Both the position numbers and the translations under genes were made by a program. This document shows, in pieces, positions 33,957 to 42,868 of a stretch of DNA of 64,000 bases. The DNA lies in NCBI GenBank assembly GCA_963675935.2, contig CAXXPV010000003.1, positions 620,001-684,000 on the forward strand, in the 5' to 3' direction. The stretch is from G963675935 sp963675935. Its GTDB lineage: Bacteria; Planctomycetota; Planctomycetia; Pirellulales; Thermoguttaceae. The notes below the pieces were generated by a model. That model was not told the origin of the DNA and made no database searches. It saw nothing but the letters and a program-made list of their open reading frames with translations. Each line of letters starts with the position of its first letter. The first letter of the stretch is position 1.

Positions 33957-33974
33957 CATTGTCCCCCCCCACTC

Positions 33975-35369
33975 GTGCCTCCGAAAAAGAAAAAAAACAC
34001 CCGACGCACTTTTGCCCTGGTCAGCCTCGGCTGCCCGAAAAACCTCGTCGATAGCGAGCGCATGGCCGGACTGCTCGAATTGGACGGCTATCGAATGTCG
34101 CCCGAGCCCGACGGCGTCGATCTAGTGGTAGTGAACACCTGCGGATTCATCGGCGACGCCCGGGACGAATCGTACGCCGTCATCAAGGAGATGCTGCGGT
34201 TGAAAAAACGCGGGCGAGTCGGCCGTGTCGTCGTCACGGGCTGCCTGGCCGAGCGCGACCGCGAAAAGCTTTTCGAGCAGTTTCCTGAAATCGACCAGTT
34301 GATCGGCGTTTTTGCGCGGGATGAAATCGCAACGTCGCAAAAAGGCGTTCTTCCGATTATCCAAGAACAACAGGGGGAAAAAGGGGACAGTCCCCATTTG
34401 CCGGAACGGGCGTTGTTCCGCCCCGCCCCGAGTTGCCCTCTGCCCGACACCGAGCGCCGGCGCATCACGCTGCCGCACTTGGCCTATCTGAAAATCGCCG
34501 AGGGCTGCAATCGGCTTTGCAGTTTTTGCTCGATCCCGTCGATGCGCGGACCGTATGCCAGCAAGCCGATCGACGTGGTCGCGGCCGAGGCCGAGTATTT
34601 GGCCGCTGACGGCGTTCGAGAATTGGTGTTGATCGCCCAGGACACGACGTTTTACGGACTTGACACCGCCGGCAGCCCGCAATTAGCCACGCTGCTTCGG
34701 CGGCTCGAACAGATCGACGGTCTGGCGTGGATTCGCCTGATGTATTTGTATCCGGCGCATATTACCGACGAGTTGATCGAGACCATCGCTTCGAGTAAAA
34801 AGATCGTGCCTTATTTGGACATTCCGTTGCAGCACATCAACGACGAGGTTTTGCGGCGGATGCGCCGCCGCGTCGGCACACATGAAACCGAGGAACTGCT
34901 CGACCGGCTGCGTGGCGGGATCGACTTGTTGGTGCTGCGAACCACTCTGATGGCGGGTTTTCCGGGCGAAACCGAGGAGCAATTCGAGGAGCTGCTCGAT
35001 TTTGTCCGGCGGCGGCGGTTCGAGCGGCTCGGCGCGTTCGCCTTCTGCAACGAACCGGGCACACCGGCGGCCGAGCTTGACGGACAACTGCCCGAAGAGG
35101 TAAAACAGGCTCGCCGCGACCGTTTGATGGCCGCCCAGCAGGAGATCGCCTTCGAGTGGAACGCCTCTCGGGTGGGGCATCGGTTCGACGTGATGATCGA
35201 CCGTTGTATTTCCGCCGAGGAAAACGCCTACGTGGGACGCAGCCATGCCGACGCGCCCGAGGTGGACTGCGCGATTTACGTGACCGGCGAGAATCTTGCG
35301 CCGGGGCGGATTGTTTCATGCGAGATCGTCGCCGTGAATGGGTATGACTTGGTCGGAGTGGCGGAATAG
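33975..35369 (+). CDS. rimO: Ribosomal protein S12 methylthiotransferase RimO
   Basis: 464 residues with a GTG start at 33975, the only start before the first cluster Cys. MTTase N-terminal domain with its three cysteines (SLGCPKN, NTCGFI, TGCLAE). Radical-SAM CxxxCxxC in CNRLCSFCS, followed by MRGPY; the next blocks (PYLDIPLQHI, MAGFPGETEE) fit RimO. The C-terminal TRAM domain ends at residue 464. It methylthiolates the conserved Asp of ribosomal protein S12. Residues about 130-155, between the MTTase and radical-SAM parts, come from a GGGGACAGTCCCC palindrome and read as a non-conserved insertion. The start lies right after a repeat element, so the promoter is unclear. Confidence 0.93.
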   Translation: MPPKKKKNTRRTFALVSLGCPKNLVDSERMAGLLELDGYRMSPEPDGVDLVVVNTCGFIGDARDESYAVIKEMLRLKKRGRVGRVVVTGCLAERDREKLFEQFPEIDQLIGVFARDEIATSQKGVLPIIQEQQGEKGDSPHLPERALFRPAPSCPLPDTERRRITLPHLAYLKIAEGCNRLCSFCSIPSMRGPYASKPIDVVAAEAEYLAADGVRELVLIAQDTTFYGLDTAGSPQLATLLRRLEQIDGLAWIRLMYLYPAHITDELIETIASSKKIVPYLDIPLQHINDEVLRRMRRRVGTHETEELLDRLRGGIDLLVLRTTLMAGFPGETEEQFEELLDFVRRRRFERLGAFAFCNEPGTPAAELDGQLPEEVKQARRDRLMAAQQEIAFEWNASRVGHRFDVMIDRCISAEENAYVGRSHADAPEVDCAIYVTGENLAPGRIVSCEIVAVNGYDLVGVAE

Positions 35370-35450
35370 CGGTTCGTGGTCTGTGAGAAAAATTGCGAAA
35401 CCGCAATCGGTTTTTTCTAATCCGTAATCTCTAATCCCAAATTCCTACTT

Positions 35451-36068
35451 ATGCCTCCCGACGCCAAATCCGCAAAAAACATTCGCGCGGCGATATTCAA
35501 CTTGCCCAACCAGTTGACTTCGTTGCGGCTGTTGCTCTCGGTGGTGATGTTTTTCTTCATTACCTACGAGTATTATCTTACGAGTCTGGTGATGTTCATC
35601 ATCGCGGCCGGCACCGACTGGATCGACGGCTATTTCGCCCGAAAATATGGCCAGGTGACCACGCTGGGACGAATTCTCGATCCGTTCGCCGACAAGGTGA
35701 TCGTTTGCGGCACGTTCATATTTCTCGCGTCGATACCCGTGATGCGGCGGGTGCCGGGCGGGCTTCAGGCCTGGATGGTCGTTGTGATCGTGGGCCGAGA
35801 GTTGCTCGTTACGGCGCTAAGGAGCTTCATCGAGAACCGCGGCTCCGATTTTTCGGCCAAGATGTCGGGCAAGCTGAAGATGGTGCTCCAGTGCGTCGCC
35901 GCCGGGGTGTGTCTGTTTTATCTCCACCGAGGTAAAATCGATATACACTACTCCGAGGACTGGTGCTGGTGGCTGCTGGTCGGGTCGGTGTGGTCGACCG
36001 TGGCATTGACGGTCTACTCGGGCGTGGTCTACATTTTTGTCGCGACTCGGCTGTTGCGAGAGGATTGA
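35451..36068 (+). CDS. pgsA: CDP-diacylglycerol-glycerol-3-phosphate 3-phosphatidyltransferase
   Basis: 205 residues, with five or six membrane helices. The CDP-alcohol phosphotransferase signature D-G-x2-A-R-x8-G-x3-D-x3-D is complete (DGYFARKYGQ, then LGRILDPFADK), and LPNQLTSLRL at the N-terminus is typical of PgsA. It makes phosphatidylglycerophosphate, the precursor of PG and of the cardiolipin made by the cls product at 19.8-21.3 kb. It lies downstream of rimO with 81 bp between, and a CPBP protease gene follows. Confidence 0.94.
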   Translation: MPPDAKSAKNIRAAIFNLPNQLTSLRLLLSVVMFFFITYEYYLTSLVMFIIAAGTDWIDGYFARKYGQVTTLGRILDPFADKVIVCGTFIFLASIPVMRRVPGGLQAWMVVVIVGRELLVTALRSFIENRGSDFSAKMSGKLKMVLQCVAAGVCLFYLHRGKIDIHYSEDWCWWLLVGSVWSTVALTVYSGVVYIFVATRLLRED

Positions 36069-36130
36069 AACCGCCGGCGGTTTTGCAACATTCAGCCGCT
36101 TGCGGCTTCGCCATCGCCCAAACGAACGAC

Positions 36131-37063
36131 ATGCCCAACCAGAATCCCCCCAGTTTGCTTCAGAACGTGATGGGGACCGTGGCGTTTCTGCTCGTCTTCG
36201 GCAGCGTCGTGGTGTGGGCGGTCGTCGCCCGGCATTGGCGTCGTCGGCAGCCCGTGGTGCCCTACCAACCGCGCCGGCGAGTGCCGTGGGGCGCCTTCGA
36301 CGTCGCACTGCTGATTCTCTTGTATCAATCCATGCCGGCGCTCGTCCTGATGGCGGCGCAGCCGTGGTTCGACATTCCCGCTGTCGCGGCCGAACAGACC
36401 ACCGCGGAATCGGAGTTGGACAATGTCCATCCTTTGGCTCGCGTGTTGTTGGAAAGCCACGGCCGCGTTTGGCCGATTCTGTTGTGCGTGGTTTCGGCGG
36501 TCGTCGTTGCTCCGATCACCGAGGAGTTTGTTTTCCGCTTGCTGCTGCAAGGTTGGCTGGAGCGGTTGGAACGGCGGCTTCGCCGGCGCATCGCGTCGCT
36601 GCGCGGCGGCATCGTCGGCCTCGTTCCCGTGGCGACCGTGGCTATCTTTTTTTCCATGCGCCATCTCCGCGAGCCGACGGCGAAGATCGAATTTTCGACG
36701 ATTGTGTTTCTTCTGGGCGTTCAGGCCGTGGCGAGTCTTCTGACGGTCGCTCTCTCGGCTTTTTGGCTGAAGTTCGCGGTCGGAGCGACCTTGACCGATT
36801 TCGGCATCGTGCCCAACAAGTTGGCCGGCGACATTCGGCTTGGGCTGTTGGCGTTTTTGGCCGTGATGCCGCCGATCTATGCCATGATGTACGGCGTGAA
36901 AAGTTTTTTGCCGACCGTCGCCGATCCGTTGTTTTTGTTGCCCTTGGCGGCGGTGCTGGGCATTTTATATTTCCGCACGCATCGGATCGTGCCGAGCGTC
37001 GCGCTGCACATGGCGTTCAACGCCGCCGGCGTGCTGCTGGCGTTTGCGGCGTCAACGCCATGA
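36131..37063 (+). CDS. CPBP-family intramembrane metalloprotease
   Basis: 310 residues from the ATG at 36131. About seven membrane helices. Motifs of the CPBP (Abi/CAAX) family: EEFVFR (E-E-x3-R) after ITEE, FFSMRHL (F-x3-H), and HMAFNA (H-x3-N) near the C-terminus. Members are membrane proteases or have bacteriocin-immunity-like roles; the substrate is unknown. Probably transcribed after pgsA (62-bp gap, in which a CAGCCGCTTGCGGCTTCGCC repeat lies). It converges with the kinase operon: its stop and the kinase stop are 6 bp apart. Confidence 0.9.
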   Translation: MPNQNPPSLLQNVMGTVAFLLVFGSVVVWAVVARHWRRRQPVVPYQPRRRVPWGAFDVALLILLYQSMPALVLMAAQPWFDIPAVAAEQTTAESELDNVHPLARVLLESHGRVWPILLCVVSAVVVAPITEEFVFRLLLQGWLERLERRLRRRIASLRGGIVGLVPVATVAIFFSMRHLREPTAKIEFSTIVFLLGVQAVASLLTVALSAFWLKFAVGATLTDFGIVPNKLAGDIRLGLLAFLAVMPPIYAMMYGVKSFLPTVADPLFLLPLAAVLGILYFRTHRIVPSVALHMAFNAAGVLLAFAASTP

Positions 37064-37069
37064 CCACTG

Positions 37070-38752
37070 CTACAACGGCCGCCCGTAAAAACTGCTCAAA
37101 ATCCGCACCCGCTCGACCAGATACGACACCACCGCGCCAAGCACGATCAACGAGCTGGCGAAGATGATGTGGCGGTCGTAGCTGGCGAAAACTCCTTGGC
37201 AAAGTTCCTCCGGCTGCCAATAGAAATAGAAATCGACCAGAAGCACTCCGTACGACAGCAGCGACAGCACGGTCATGAACCAGACGAATCGGACCCGAAA
37301 CCACAGGCCCGAGGCGACGATGACCAGCGGATAGCCGACCACCAAGGCGCTGGCGGCCCCGTTGCCCAAGAGCAACACGGTGAGCAGGGCCAGCGAGTCG
37401 AGCGTGCCCCAAACGTATCGGGCCGGAAACGACCATCGCCGGCTTTCGAGCAGCCGTTGGCAAACTACCGAAACGACGATCCACAGGGCCACGACCAATG
37501 AAACCGGGCGGTGAAAGCTGCTGTCGACGGCTCCCGTGGCGGAGTTGACCATTTCGATGATATAGAAGACGCCCAGCCCGCCCAATCGCGACGCCAAGGC
37601 CGGCTTCCGCCGCGTCCAACTCCAAAATCGCTGCACGACGGTTGGCGGACGCACCAGCAGCGGCTCGCCCCGGGCGAAACGGTCGAGGTCGTCGGCCAAC
37701 GCCGCGGCCGATGAATACCGCTCAGTCGGCTCCTTCGCAAGGCATTTCAGGCAGATCAGCTCCAGCCCACGGGGAATGCGCGGATTGATCGACCGAGGTG
37801 TCGCCGGATCACCGCCCAGCACTTCCATGAGCGTATCCAGCGGGCTTTCCGCGTGGAACGGCGGCACGCCGGTCAGCAATTCGTACAGAATCGCCCCGAG
37901 GCTGTAAATGTCGGTCGCCGGCGTGACGGCGGCCCTTCGGCCCGACGCCTGCTCCGGGGCCATGTAGCTCGGCGTGCCGGCGATGACGCCGGTGGCCGTC
38001 ATGTCTGTCCCCTCGGCGAAAATCTTCGCCAATCCGAAGTCGGTCACGTAGGGCATGCCCTCGGCGTCGAGCAGAATGTTCGACGGTTTTAGATCGCGAT
38101 GGACGATGCCCTGTTGATGCAGATGTTCGACGGCCCGAGCGACGGCGGCCACAAGGCGCACGGCGGTGGGAATGTCGATGGGGCCTTGCTTGATTCGTTC
38201 GGCGAGACTTTGCCCCTCGATGTATTCCATCGCGAAAAAATCTTGCCCGTTGAACTGGCCGACATCGTGGATATGCACGATGTTCGAGTGGCGCAGCCGG
38301 GCGGCGGCGCGAGCTTCGGCCTGAAACCGTCGGACCAACTCGGGCGAGGCGAGATGCCCGGCCAGGATCATTTTGACGGCCACCGAGCGATCCAGCCCTT
38401 TTTGACGTGCTTCGTAGACGACGCCCATCCCGCCGCGACCGATTTCGCGGATCAATTCATAAGGGCCGAAATCGCGGGGCAGTTCGCCGGCGGCTGAAAA
38501 AAAGGGGACTGGCTCCGAGCTGTGTGCGTCCTGATCCGCCAAATCGCTTTGCGGCGAGGTGCCTGTCCCCTTTTTTTCAGCCGCCGGCGGGGCCAACTGT
38601 TCGAGCGCTTCCAAACAGTCGATGGCCGAGGCCAGCTCGGGATGTTTTTGGAGGATCGCATCACGGTCGGGCTTCTCACCCGATTGCAATTGGGCGAGAT
38701 AGGCGTCGAGCACGTTCAGGGCGTCTTCGTCGAGCGGTGCGTCGGGGGTCAT
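37070..38752 (-). CDS. Membrane-bound Ser/Thr protein kinase (PknB-like)
   Basis: 560 residues from the ATG at 38752. N-terminal 55 residues helical (LDAYLAQLQSGEKPDRDAIL). A linker at about 55-90 is encoded by an inserted palindrome. Kinase domain about 98-365: glycine loop GRGGMGVVYEA, K127 in AVKM, catalytic HRDLKPSN (218-225), DFG 238-240, APEQASGR. Then four to six membrane helices (about 400-560), with no recognised sensor domain. Its ATG overlaps the TGA of the membrane protein before it (ATGA), and an ECF sigma gene stands first, so the three are one operon. ECF sigma factors paired with Ser/Thr kinases are frequent in planctomycetes. The signal is unknown. Confidence 0.93.
   Translation of the reverse strand: MTPDAPLDEDALNVLDAYLAQLQSGEKPDRDAILQKHPELASAIDCLEALEQLAPPAAEKKGTGTSPQSDLADQDAHSSEPVPFFSAAGELPRDFGPYELIREIGRGGMGVVYEARQKGLDRSVAVKMILAGHLASPELVRRFQAEARAAARLRHSNIVHIHDVGQFNGQDFFAMEYIEGQSLAERIKQGPIDIPTAVRLVAAVARAVEHLHQQGIVHRDLKPSNILLDAEGMPYVTDFGLAKIFAEGTDMTATGVIAGTPSYMAPEQASGRRAAVTPATDIYSLGAILYELLTGVPPFHAESPLDTLMEVLGGDPATPRSINPRIPRGLELICLKCLAKEPTERYSSAAALADDLDRFARGEPLLVRPPTVVQRFWSWTRRKPALASRLGGLGVFYIIEMVNSATGAVDSSFHRPVSLVVALWIVVSVVCQRLLESRRWSFPARYVWGTLDSLALLTVLLLGNGAASALVVGYPLVIVASGLWFRVRFVWFMTVLSLLSYGVLLVDFYFYWQPEELCQGVFASYDRHIIFASSLIVLGAVVSYLVERVRILSSFYGRPL
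38487..38587. repeat. Perfect 23-bp inverted repeat inside the kinase gene
   Basis: Arms 38487-38509 and 38565-38587 are perfect reverse complements (CCGGCGGCTG, seven A, GGGGAC). Read on the minus strand they encode the linker between the N-terminal helices and the kinase domain (PPAAEKKGTGTSP ... EPVPFFSAAGELP). Confidence 0.92.
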
Positions 38753-39261
38753 TGCACGAAGCGGAAATGGCTTGCGTAGCCGAAGAAAATAGCCACGGGA
38801 ATAAAAAACACCAGAAGTTGCAGCAACGAAAACCGCATGGGCTTCAACGGCTCTTCTTGCGTCGATTTTCGATTCAATGAGGCTTTTCCGCTCGCAACCG
38901 CCCCGACCTGGGCGCAAATACTCCCAAACGAACAGGCCGCGGCAAGCAGCCACACGCCCTCGCCGACCGAGATGGAATAGTGGGCGCCCAACACGAGCGG
39001 AAGCCCCACGGCCAGCGCGATCGTGCTGGCGCCGCTCAGGCCGGCGCGAGTCAACGACCGCGTAGTGGAGCCGCCCAGACCGACGATGGCGCCTAATACC
39101 GCAGCGAAAAGTCCCACATACACGCTGCCCATAATGATGTCGTGGTCGGCAAACGCTCCCAACGCGACCCAAAAGCCAATGCTTGCCAGCAGGAACGCGG
39201 CCAATCCGCCGGCAAGCATCGCCCTTTGGCTTCGCACGCTCATGGTCATTCTGCTGTACAT
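38749..39261 (-). CDS. Membrane protein of the sigma/kinase operon, unknown
   Basis: 170 residues with four clear membrane helices in the first 125 residues, then a short cytoplasmic stretch (KASLNRKSTQEEPLKPMR) and a last helix (FSLLQLLVFFIPVAIFFGYA). Met6 or Met8 are alternative starts. It overlaps the kinase start by 4 bp and follows the ECF sigma gene by about 80 bp. No family is recognised. From its position it may be a partner of the kinase in signal perception or a sigma-factor control protein, but it has no anti-sigma (zinc finger) motif. Confidence 0.75.
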   Translation of the reverse strand: MYSRMTMSVRSQRAMLAGGLAAFLLASIGFWVALGAFADHDIIMGSVYVGLFAAVLGAIVGLGGSTTRSLTRAGLSGASTIALAVGLPLVLGAHYSISVGEGVWLLAAACSFGSICAQVGAVASGKASLNRKSTQEEPLKPMRFSLLQLLVFFIPVAIFFGYASHFRFVQ

Positions 39262-39343
39262 GATGCTCTGGCCAATTGTCTTGTTCTTATGGAAGCTGGA
39301 ATTGCATCGACTGCCTTGCGAAGCCGCAAGCGGCTGCTTCCTT

Positions 39344-39961
39344 TCACTCCTCCTCCCCCTCCATGCTTTCTTGCAACTTGCGGATCGCCCGCATCCAAAG
39401 CATCTGCACCGCCGGACGCGAACGCGACATCCGCTCGGCCACTTCGTTGAACGAAAGCCGCTGCAAATTCCTTAGCACAATCACCTCTTGATAGTCCGGC
39501 GAAAGCTCGCTCAAAGCCGCCGTCACGCGCAACTCCGTATCGAGCAGCAAAAACTCCTGGCTCGGCGTCGGCGTGTCGGCCGCAGGCTCGGGCACGCCGG
39601 GCGAGCGGCTGTCGGCCGGATCGCGGAACGGCACCTCGCGGCCCGCGGCTCGCTTGGCCGTGCCACGATAGCGGCGGACGAAATCGGCCGCGTTGTGGTT
39701 CAGAATTTTGCGGAGCCAGGCCAGCCACTCGCCCTCGGTGTGGCCGTCGAAACGATCGAAGTCGCGATAGGCTTCGAGCATCGTTTCCTGGACGAGGTCC
39801 GAGGCATCGACCTTGCGGCGCAGCCAGGTTTCGATCTGAGATCGGGCGACGAAGCCCAAGTAGGACCGGCAAAGCTCGAAGAGCCGTTCGCGGCAATCCG
39901 CGTCGCCCCGGCGAGCGCCCTCGATCAGTCCCGAATATCGCACGGAATCTTTTTCGCCCAT
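39344..39961 (-). CDS. ECF-type RNA polymerase sigma factor
   Basis: 205 residues from the ATG at 39961 (MGEKDSVRYSGL); the frame continues upstream only into repeat DNA. Sigma region 2 at about 15-85 (DLVQETMLEAYRDFDRF, then WLAWLRKILNHNAADFVRRY) and region 4 at about 145-200 (LSPDYQEVIVLRNLQRLSFNEVAERM, then PAVQMLWMRAIRKL). The linker between them is long and Pro-rich. First gene of an operon with a membrane protein and a Ser/Thr kinase. No membrane anti-sigma factor of the usual type is present, so control by phosphorylation is plausible. Its target promoters cannot be read from the window. Confidence 0.93.
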   Translation of the reverse strand: MGEKDSVRYSGLIEGARRGDADCRERLFELCRSYLGFVARSQIETWLRRKVDASDLVQETMLEAYRDFDRFDGHTEGEWLAWLRKILNHNAADFVRRYRGTAKRAAGREVPFRDPADSRSPGVPEPAADTPTPSQEFLLLDTELRVTAALSELSPDYQEVIVLRNLQRLSFNEVAERMSRSRPAVQMLWMRAIRKLQESMEGEEE

Positions 39962-40007
39962 GCAAACCAGTTTAGCGTGGCGGGGGGAATAATTCCAGGG
40001 CGGGGGG

Positions 40008-40055
40008 GTGCGAAGCCGCAAGCGGCCGGCATTGCAAAACCGCAAGCGGTTAAGC
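40008..40055. repeat. Two copies of the GCRAARCCGCAAGCGG repeat
   Basis: GCGAAGCCGCAAGCGGCC at 40011 and GCAAAACCGCAAGCGGTT at 40034 stand between the sigma gene and the PA14-PKD gene, near a run of G. Further copies lie near 13071, 27520, 35391, 36093, 39319, 55248 and 55603. Confidence 0.75.
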
Positions 40056-40076
40056 GAAAAATTCAGCGGCCAATCC

Positions 40077-42401
40077 CTAATCCCCCTTCTCCCCCTTCAA
40101 CGTCACAATCGCCTTCTGCGCCGCGGGAATCAGCGGACTGCCGGGATAACCCTTCACCAACGATTCCAACGTGGCCAACGCACGATCCTTTCGGCCGCGA
40201 TACAACTCGCAACGCGCCGCCACGTAAAGCAATTGGTCCATGTACGGCGAGTCGGGCGCGACCGCCTGCAACTGCTCGGCCTGCGCAATCGCCGGGGCGT
40301 ATTTCTCGCGGCCCAGCCAATACCGGGCGAAAAGCAGCGTCCAGTAGCCGTCGAGCTTTTCCGACGGAAAATCTCGCTGCCACGCCCAAAGCTCCTCGAT
40401 CGCGCGGACGTATTGCTTCGCCTTCAAGAAATCCTCGGTCGAGCGAGCCCTCGCGCCGAGCCACGCCGTCTGCTCGATATTGCTCCGCGAGTTGCCCACG
40501 GTTTGCTGAGCTTCGAGATATTCACGGCGAGCCGATTTTCCGTCGCCCAGGGCGGCGTAATAGTCGCCCCAAACGCGGTGCAACTCGGAGGCCGACGCCC
40601 CGTGTTTTTTTGCCGCATCGAGCAGCGGGAGTGCTGCCTTGGGTTTGACCAAATCGTTAATAGCCACGTCGGCCGCGGCCGTTTCACACTCGGCCTTCGC
40701 ATGGACGGCGGAAATTCGTTCGGTTGCGCCGCTCCAAATCTCGAAAGCCGCCCGGGAATCGCCCAATCGGAATCGGGCCATCGGAGCAATAAGCCGGGCC
40801 AGTCGCAAGAGGTCTTCGTCGCCGCCGGCCACCGCGGAACCTTCGGCAAAAGCCGTACGCCCGGCCTCGACGGCCCGCGCAAGCCAGCGGTCCGATTCCG
40901 ACAAATTCGCGTCGGCCGCGGCCTGTTGGCGAATGGCCGTGCCGTTTCGCGTGCCCGGCCGACGGTTCGGGTCTTCCTCGGCCGCGTGCGACTTTCGGGC
41001 CGCGATTTCCGCCGCATCGGCCAGCGCGAGCGATTTCGCCTCGAACGCTAAAACTAATTGCCGCAGCGAAACCGCGTCGAGCTTCTTGGGATCGTAGCTT
41101 TCGACAATTCTCAGATACTCGTCGAGCGTGTGCAATTTTCCGTTCGGCGCGGCCGGCGGCCGATCAACGTAAATCCGATTGGTCGCATCGAGCGTTTTTG
41201 CGCCGCGACGGATTGAAAGTTTGACGGTGTAAAGGCCGGGCCGAAGATAAACGTGGTCGGGATTCGGCAGCGAGCTGGTTTGCCCATCGCCGAAATCCCA
41301 CTCGATTTTCGCGCCCTGCATGGTGAGCGATTTGGGCGAAACGTCGCGGAACAGCACGCCAACGAGCGGCACGTCGTTGTCGGGCAGCGGCACGTCGCCG
41401 GCAACAGCGGCCGTGAAATCGGGCGACTGACGCGCCGTGCGCAACGAAACCGCGCCCGCCGGAAGATGTTTGACCAACCGCGAAAGAAAGACCTCGCCCG
41501 GAATGAGTTCGGGCTTTTGCGGTTTCTCGTCCACGGGGTCAATCTCCCACGCAGCGACCATCACGGCGTTGTTGCCCACGGCGGCGTGGTAATAGTCGAA
41601 TTTGTGCCGTCCGGCCGAAAGCTGAAGGTCTTTTCGGATGCCGCGCACGGCCTGATGTTGCGGTCCATGACGCCCCGGGGCCGACACCACCAGCTTGTCG
41701 TCGATCAGCAAGAAGCTGCAATCCTGGCTCGACGTGATAAATCCATACGTGCCGTCTTTCGGGATGTCGATCTGTCCGCTGTAGCGGCTCAAAAACGGCT
41801 CGCGCCGCAAGCTGCAAGGATTGTAGCCGTGAAAGACGTTTTCAACATAATCGGCGCCGATCGGTTCGGCCGCGTCGAACGCCTTCCGCACGGAATCGAG
41901 ATTGTTCAAATTGCACTGCCGGAATTTTCGCGTTTCCAATAGCAGCCCGTCGCGGCAGGTCCATTTCGGCGGCTCTTCGCGCGGCGGATCGCCGCCGTAG
42001 AAAATATCGTATTCCGATTGACCTTTGACGGTCTCGAAGGCAAGCCGGCAGAAATCGCCGGGGCCAAGCTGCAAGACGCGAAAGGGGACCAGCTCCTTGT
42101 TCTGCGCGGCGACGGCGACGTTGCGGCCGTCGGCGTGAATTTCGCCGTGGTGCAAAAACTCGACCACGACGGCCGAGTAGGGTTTTTCCGTGGGCACGGT
42201 CACTTGCCGAACGGCGTTGAACTCGGTCCCGCCGCGGCGAAATGATTGAGCGGAAATTGAGTCGGCGGAAAGCCACGCGAAGAACGCCAAGGCAATCACG
42301 AATGACAGCGACTTTTTACGCCCGTTCACGGGCGTTTCCGCCGAAGGCGGTTCAGGCCCGTGCTTTAGCACGGGTTCGCGGGAGCTTTCGTTTTGTTCCA
42401 T
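40077..42401 (-). CDS. Secreted PA14- and PKD-domain protein with TPR-like tail
   Basis: 774 residues. An N-terminal membrane/signal segment lies at about 31-50 (LSFVIALAFFAWLSA). The first 30 residues come from a CCCGTGCTTTAGCACGGG hairpin, so the true start may be further in. A PA14-like beta-barrel lies at about 190-310 (RYSGQIDIPKDGTYGFITSSQDCSFLLIDD). A PKD domain lies at about 350-420 with the IEWDFGDGQTSS core. Residues about 480-774 are helical, TPR-like. Probably extracytoplasmic, binding glycans or proteins; no enzyme motif is seen. It is the last gene before a repeat-filled gap of 460 bp. Confidence 0.85.
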   Translation of the reverse strand: MEQNESSREPVLKHGPEPPSAETPVNGRKKSLSFVIALAFFAWLSADSISAQSFRRGGTEFNAVRQVTVPTEKPYSAVVVEFLHHGEIHADGRNVAVAAQNKELVPFRVLQLGPGDFCRLAFETVKGQSEYDIFYGGDPPREEPPKWTCRDGLLLETRKFRQCNLNNLDSVRKAFDAAEPIGADYVENVFHGYNPCSLRREPFLSRYSGQIDIPKDGTYGFITSSQDCSFLLIDDKLVVSAPGRHGPQHQAVRGIRKDLQLSAGRHKFDYYHAAVGNNAVMVAAWEIDPVDEKPQKPELIPGEVFLSRLVKHLPAGAVSLRTARQSPDFTAAVAGDVPLPDNDVPLVGVLFRDVSPKSLTMQGAKIEWDFGDGQTSSLPNPDHVYLRPGLYTVKLSIRRGAKTLDATNRIYVDRPPAAPNGKLHTLDEYLRIVESYDPKKLDAVSLRQLVLAFEAKSLALADAAEIAARKSHAAEEDPNRRPGTRNGTAIRQQAAADANLSESDRWLARAVEAGRTAFAEGSAVAGGDEDLLRLARLIAPMARFRLGDSRAAFEIWSGATERISAVHAKAECETAAADVAINDLVKPKAALPLLDAAKKHGASASELHRVWGDYYAALGDGKSARREYLEAQQTVGNSRSNIEQTAWLGARARSTEDFLKAKQYVRAIEELWAWQRDFPSEKLDGYWTLLFARYWLGREKYAPAIAQAEQLQAVAPDSPYMDQLLYVAARCELYRGRKDRALATLESLVKGYPGSPLIPAAQKAIVTLKGEKGD

Positions 42402-42860
42402 TGTGTTTCATCCTTGTCACGCCCGGTAAACTGGCGGCAGGCCAGTCGGGCGGCAGTAAAGCTCTTAAAAAATCGTTCGCGTATTTCCGTGAAACGGGAA
42501 CCGCGTTCTTTATCCCGAAGGGATTTCGTAGGATAGCCCAGGGTTGCCGCTTCGAGCGGCTACCCTGGGAAAACGGTCAAACCTTGTCCCTTTAACCCTG
42601 AAAGGGTTCCGTAGAGATTTATTTGCAATGCATCATCCATAGAAGAAAATTGGGGAAGGATAGCCCACGCGAAATCCTCTACGGAACCCCCTTCGGGGTT
42701 CACCATTTGCTCCAGACTTTTTCCCAGGGTAGCCGCTCAGAGCGGCAACCCTGGGCTATCTTACGCAACCGCTTCGCGGTAAAAACAAAAACCATTGCCC
42801 CTTGCTCCCCTATCCACTAATGTATAAGAATACGCACCAGGATGGAAGATTCGAGCAGGA
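42402..42860. repeat. Gap filled by palindromes of the CCCAGGGTAGCCGCT family
   Basis: Two copies of the CAGGGT...CGGCTACCCTG palindrome (about 42538-42572 and 42729-42763) face each other. Between them lie AACCCTGAAAGGGTTCCGTAGAG and its mate CTCTACGGAACCCCCTTCGGGGTT. The whole 250-bp unit is an inverted repeat around about 42645. Same family as 11930-12060. No gene is seen. Confidence 0.82.
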
Positions 42861-42868
42861 GACGCATC

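Noticed and set aside
38753..39172. N-terminal extension of the kinase
   Set aside because: The upstream frame overlaps the membrane-protein gene in another frame and lacks family character; the ATGA overlap marks the start at 38752.
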